Made by a program: the position numbers and the translations under genes
The notes under the pieces: generated by a model
Told to the model about the DNA's origin: nothing
The model's input: only the letters and a program-made list of their open reading frames with translations
Databases searched by the model: none
NCBI GenBank assembly: GCA_020201015.1
Contig: JAIVHN010000200.1
Coordinates: forward strand, 1-8,490
Length of the DNA: 8,490 nucleotides
Origin: Spirochaeta sp.
GTDB lineage: Bacteria; Spirochaetota; Spirochaetia; DSM-27196; SLAA01
Direction of reading: 5' to 3'
Shown here: positions 6,540-8,490 of the stretch, piece by piece
How positions within the stretch are numbered: the stretch's first letter is position 1
How the letters are laid out: each line of letters opens with the position of its first letter

Positions 6540-6557
6540 GATCACACTACAGTGATC
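6540..6557. promoter_or_regulatory. Inverted repeat next to the propeller-gene ribosome site
   Basis: A perfect 6-base inverted repeat, GATCAC-ACTACA-GTGATC, lies directly upstream of the AAGGA (6535-6539) of the propeller gene. It could be a protein operator or an RNA hairpin that affects ribosome access. It also falls between a possible plus-strand -35 (TTGATC, 6538-6543) and -10 (TAATAC, 6560-6565) with 16-base spacing. That would be a candidate, fairly weak, promoter for cdd with a leader of about 185 bases. Confidence 0.45.
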
Positions 6558-6603
6558 CGTAATACTGGTGTGGAAACGCCTTGGGAGCACATCCACCGGC
6601 ATC

Positions 6604-6632
6604 ATCGTACCGAAGGCCCCATGAGCTGTCAA
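6604..6632 (-). promoter_or_regulatory. Promoter of the propeller/LytM/methyltransferase operon
   Basis: Minus strand: a perfect TTGACA (6627-6632), a 17-base spacer, and TACGAT (6604-6609), a 4-of-6 match to TATAAT. Transcription should begin near 6597, giving a leader of about 68 bases that includes the inverted repeat at 6540-6557. This is the best sigma-70-like match in the divergent region. Confidence 0.7.
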
Positions 6633-6657
6633 CGCATCGGAATAGCCAGAAGAGCCT

Positions 6658-6733
6658 GCACTTTCACCCGACGTTTGACCCGTCCGATCTCTCAGGCACT
6701 TTCACCCGACTCGTTACCCGTTTGATCTCTCAG
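6658..6733. repeat. Imperfect 38-bp tandem repeat in the cdd/propeller control region
   Basis: Copy 1 (6658-6695) and copy 2 (6696-6733) agree at 32 of 38 positions. Both begin GCACTTTCACCCGAC and end GATCTCTCAG; the differences cluster in the middle. Each copy contains ACCCG twice, 12 bases apart (6666, 6678, 6704, 6716). The array lies just upstream of the cdd ribosome site and about 25 bases upstream of the -35 of the opposing promoter, so it could serve either gene. No identity with a known operator is claimed. Confidence 0.85.
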
Positions 6734-6757
6734 CGTTTCGGAAGGAGCACAATAAAC

Positions 6758-7192
6758 ATGAATACCAACAACAACTACGAGGAATCCAGTCGCGTTGAAC
6801 TACTTAGACGTGCAAGAACTGCAGCAGGCAAAGCCTACGCCCCCTACTCGCAGTTTAGAGTTGGCGCGGCGGTCCGAACCGCAAGCGGTGAAGTCTATAT
6901 CGGCGTTAATATGGAAAATCGCTCTTATGGACTTACCATCTGTGCGGAGCGCGGTGCCCTACAAAGCGCAGTTGCCGACGGACACACGCGATTTAGCGAG
7001 ATCGCGGTAGTATGCCCGGATGCCGCGCAGCCGACCCCACCATGTGGCGCCTGCCGCCAGGTACTTTCTGAATTCATGCATGCCGACGCTCTAGTACATT
7101 TTGCTGGCGGGAATCCTGAAGATGTAGTAAGCACGACCATCTCAGGTATCTATCCATACGACTCGCTGCATCACCTCCGTGACAACGCCTAA
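6758..7192 (+). CDS. cdd: Cytidine deaminase
   Basis: Hydrolyses cytidine and deoxycytidine to uridine and deoxyuridine with release of ammonia, in cytoplasmic pyrimidine salvage. The 144-residue length fits the small homotetrameric class. Motifs: AYAPYSQFRVGAAV (27-40), the substrate-binding VNMENRSYGLTICAERGAL (50-68) with zinc ligand Cys62 and catalytic Glu64, and PCGACRQVLSEF (95-106) with zinc ligands Cys96 and Cys99. Three cysteine ligands are normal for this class. The ATG has AGGAG ten bases upstream; the frame stays open about 59 codons further, but that part is the repeat region and lacks family similarity. The gene is alone on its strand: divergent from the propeller operon and convergent with the recN-linked gene, so probably monocistronic. 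All key residues are present. Confidence 0.97.
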   Translation: MNTNNNYEESSRVELLRRARTAAGKAYAPYSQFRVGAAVRTASGEVYIGVNMENRSYGLTICAERGALQSAVADGHTRFSEIAVVCPDAAQPTPPCGACRQVLSEFMHADALVHFAGGNPEDVVSTTISGIYPYDSLHHLRDNA

Positions 7193-7236
7193 CCGCACAA
7201 TGCGTTGGGGTGGTCAGCCTCAACTCGGTGCTGGCC
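7183..7236. terminator. Two short hairpins in the convergent cdd / recN-linked gap
   Basis: CAACGC (7183-7188) pairs with GCGTTG (7202-7207) around the cdd stop codon. GGTCAGC (7212-7218) pairs with GCTGGCC (7230-7236) across an 11-base loop, with one G-U pair. Neither is followed by a T-run on either strand, so intrinsic termination would be weak. The position, in a 55-base gap between converging genes, is the main argument for a termination role. Confidence 0.35.
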
Positions 7237-7247
7237 CTACTTCGGTG

Positions 7248-8066
7248 TTAGCCTTTCTTGTTGGCACCCGAAGCAGCTCGCTGCTCGTCGCTATTCATCT
7301 TTGATGTCCAAACATCGGACTTTTTCTTGATGCTCTCCGCGTTTTCCGGCTCACCCACGATAGCGTACACGCGGCGCAAAGCATGCAAATAGGCAATGGC
7401 AACCTTAAAGTCGTCTATACGAAGTGTAGAAAGCTCATACTTCTCACGATAGCGGTCGGCCGAGTGCAAGAGAAGCTCCTGGCAGAGAGCTAAAAACTCT
7501 ACACGCATTGGATATCCATCCACTCGCGGGTCAAGCATTGCAACAAAAGTTTTAAAATTAATGAAATTTTTTGTCACGGTCGCCAAGCGTCCCTCAAGTT
7601 CAACGAAGCTCCATCTCCATTTGGAGTTATCGCCAAAATCTTCCTTGACCGAGTCAATTGTGAACCCGAGCTTCCGACATAAATAGTAGCGGTTCTCGTC
7701 TTCATATCCTTCAATACGCTCAAGATTCTCGGAGTAATCAGAAAAAGGCGTGTCGATGTAATCACTCACCACCTCTTCAAGGTAGATGATACTTTGGTAA
7801 CAGCTTTTACGCGCGTCGTTCAGAAACGCGTCGTTGCGCACGCCCAGAAGCGCAAGCGATATACGATTCAGCAGCAAGTAGTTTGATGCCAAGTTCAAGC
7901 GCTCATCCGCGAGTAGCAGACGCTTGTGGGCCGCACCACCCTCACTTTCAGACTCAAGCGTTTTGGCGACACTTTTCTCTCTTGAGAGAACCACGTCTAT
8001 ATGCTTCTTGTATTCTTGAACGCGATCAAAGTAGCGCTTCTTAGCCTCGCTGCTTATCTTTGCCAT
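7248..8066 (-). CDS. Hypothetical helical cytoplasmic protein coupled to recN
   Basis: I do not recognise the family. The 272 residues have no signal peptide or membrane span and only three cysteines. They appear mostly alpha-helical: charged amphipathic stretches such as ISSEAKKRYFDRVQEYKKHIDVVLSREKS (4-32), HKRLLLADERLNLASNYLLLNRISLALLGV (about 47-76), KSCYQSIIYLEEVVSDYID, and RIDDFKVAIAYLHALRRVYAIVGEPENAESIKKK near the C-terminus. The tail is polar and lysine-rich. The pattern resembles TPR/HEPN-like helical bundles, but no motif allows assignment. The ATG is nine bases from the recN stop with AAGGA six bases upstream, overlapping that stop codon, so translation is probably coupled. A link to RecN function is possible but unsupported by sequence. 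It is probably a lineage-restricted conserved protein (inference). Confidence 0.75.
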   Translation of the reverse strand: MAKISSEAKKRYFDRVQEYKKHIDVVLSREKSVAKTLESESEGGAAHKRLLLADERLNLASNYLLLNRISLALLGVRNDAFLNDARKSCYQSIIYLEEVVSDYIDTPFSDYSENLERIEGYEDENRYYLCRKLGFTIDSVKEDFGDNSKWRWSFVELEGRLATVTKNFINFKTFVAMLDPRVDGYPMRVEFLALCQELLLHSADRYREKYELSTLRIDDFKVAIAYLHALRRVYAIVGEPENAESIKKKSDVWTSKMNSDEQRAASGANKKG

Positions 8067-8075
8067 TCGTTGTCC

Positions 8076-8490
8076 TTAGCCGGTGTGGTGCGCATATCTA
8101 CGAAGCAGCTCTTCGGCATGTTCACGCGAAACGGCGCCGGTGGTATCTCCAGCAAGCATACGAGCAATTTCATCACGACGCCCATCCCCCTCTACGCGTA
8201 CACAGTCGGTGAGTGTACGGTCATCCCGCACGTGCTTCTCTACCTTCATGTGATTATCGGCACGAACGGCAATTGAGGCAAGATGTGTTATGCACAGCAC
8301 CTGCTTTTGACCCGCCAAATGCTGAAGATGTTCTCCAACTGCGAGCGCAACTTCGCCGCCAATTCCTGCATCAATCTCATCAAAAACCAGCATACCGACA
8401 CGGTCGCTCTCTGCGAGTACCGTCTTGACCGCCAGCATAATCCGCGAAACTTCACCGCCGGACGCCACCGATGCCAGCGGTTTCAGCGGC
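8076..8490 (-). CDS. recN: DNA repair protein RecN, C-terminal part (runs off the window)
   Basis: RecN is an SMC-like ABC ATPase that acts early at DNA double-strand breaks, tethering DNA for RecA-dependent repair. Only the last 137 residues are visible, the C-terminal half of the split nucleotide-binding head. Motifs in order: PLKPLASVASGGEVSRIMLAVK, with the RecN form of the ABC signature SGGE; Walker B plus D-loop LVFDEIDAGIGGEVA; the switch histidine in LCITHLASIA; and a typical C-terminal end with RRDEIARMLAGD and AEELLRRY. The Walker A and coiled coil lie beyond base 8490. All motifs expected in this part are intact. The gene is transcribed first and followed nine bases later by the helical hypothetical protein. 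Confidence 0.97.
   Translation of the reverse strand, partial: PLKPLASVASGGEVSRIMLAVKTVLAESDRVGMLVFDEIDAGIGGEVALAVGEHLQHLAGQKQVLCITHLASIAVRADNHMKVEKHVRDDRTLTDCVRVEGDGRRDEIARMLAGDTTGAVSREHAEELLRRYAHHTG

Noticed and set aside
6658..6733. TPP riboswitch on the minus strand (CTGAGAGAT occurs twice)
   Set aside because: Only the short CUGAGA piece is present; the thiamine-binding segments that should follow are absent.
6658..6733. CRISPR-like array
   Set aside because: There are only two adjacent units with no spacers between them and no cas genes.
6581..6757. N-terminal extension of cytidine deaminase by 59 residues
   Set aside because: The extension covers the 38-bp repeats and control region and lacks family similarity. 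The ATG at 6758 has a good AGGAG and gives the usual length.

Overview
The window looks like ordinary chromosomal DNA from a spirochaete (order Spirochaetales, free-living Spirochaeta- or Treponema-like; moderate confidence). This rests on the RsmH fragment, whose FDLGISIFHY...GRGFSFS segment resembles my recollection of treponemal RsmH, and on a GH57 branching enzyme encoded beside a DUF4912 protein. I see no transposases, integrases, phage genes, CRISPR arrays, tRNAs or rRNAs.

Layout, in order along the window. (1) 1-~910, minus strand: the head of a division and cell-wall (dcw/mra) cluster. mraZ is followed by the first third of rsmH. A good sigma-70-type promoter lies upstream, with 10-bp-phased TGGGA boxes just downstream of the expected transcription start, as expected for MraZ autorepression. 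(2) ~830-1080: an AT-rich gap with several WTGCAA repeats and no convincing terminator or gene. (3) 1081-6529, minus strand: five genes in one direction. Transcribed first are a membrane-anchored beta-propeller-like protein, a LytM/M23 protein whose zinc site looks destroyed, and a zinc-ribbon SAM methyltransferase. They are followed, behind an apparent internal promoter, by a DUF4912 protein and a GH57 alpha-glucan branching enzyme. (4) 6530-6757: a divergent control region with a strong minus-strand promoter, an inverted repeat and an imperfect 38-bp tandem repeat. (5) 6758-7192, plus strand: cdd, cytidine deaminase. (6) 7248-8490, minus strand: the 3' end of recN, then a tightly coupled helical protein of unknown function. 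It converges on cdd.

How the genes may work together. MraZ probably regulates its own operon and hence cell-wall and division genes downstream. The GH57 enzyme makes alpha-1,6 branches in glycogen-like glucan, and DUF4912 is probably its functional partner (inference from adjacency and shared promoter). The propeller and inactive LytM proteins both have one N-terminal membrane segment, and their reading frames are separated by one base. They are likely made in step and may form an envelope complex. Cdd is pyrimidine salvage, and RecN is double-strand-break repair.

The most interesting points are the non-catalytic LytM protein with its propeller partner, the MraZ operator with a skipped register, the tandem repeats in the cdd/propeller control region, and the exact 18-bp duplication filling the gap before the methyltransferase. 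No clearly new biological system is evident; most of the window is conserved housekeeping DNA.
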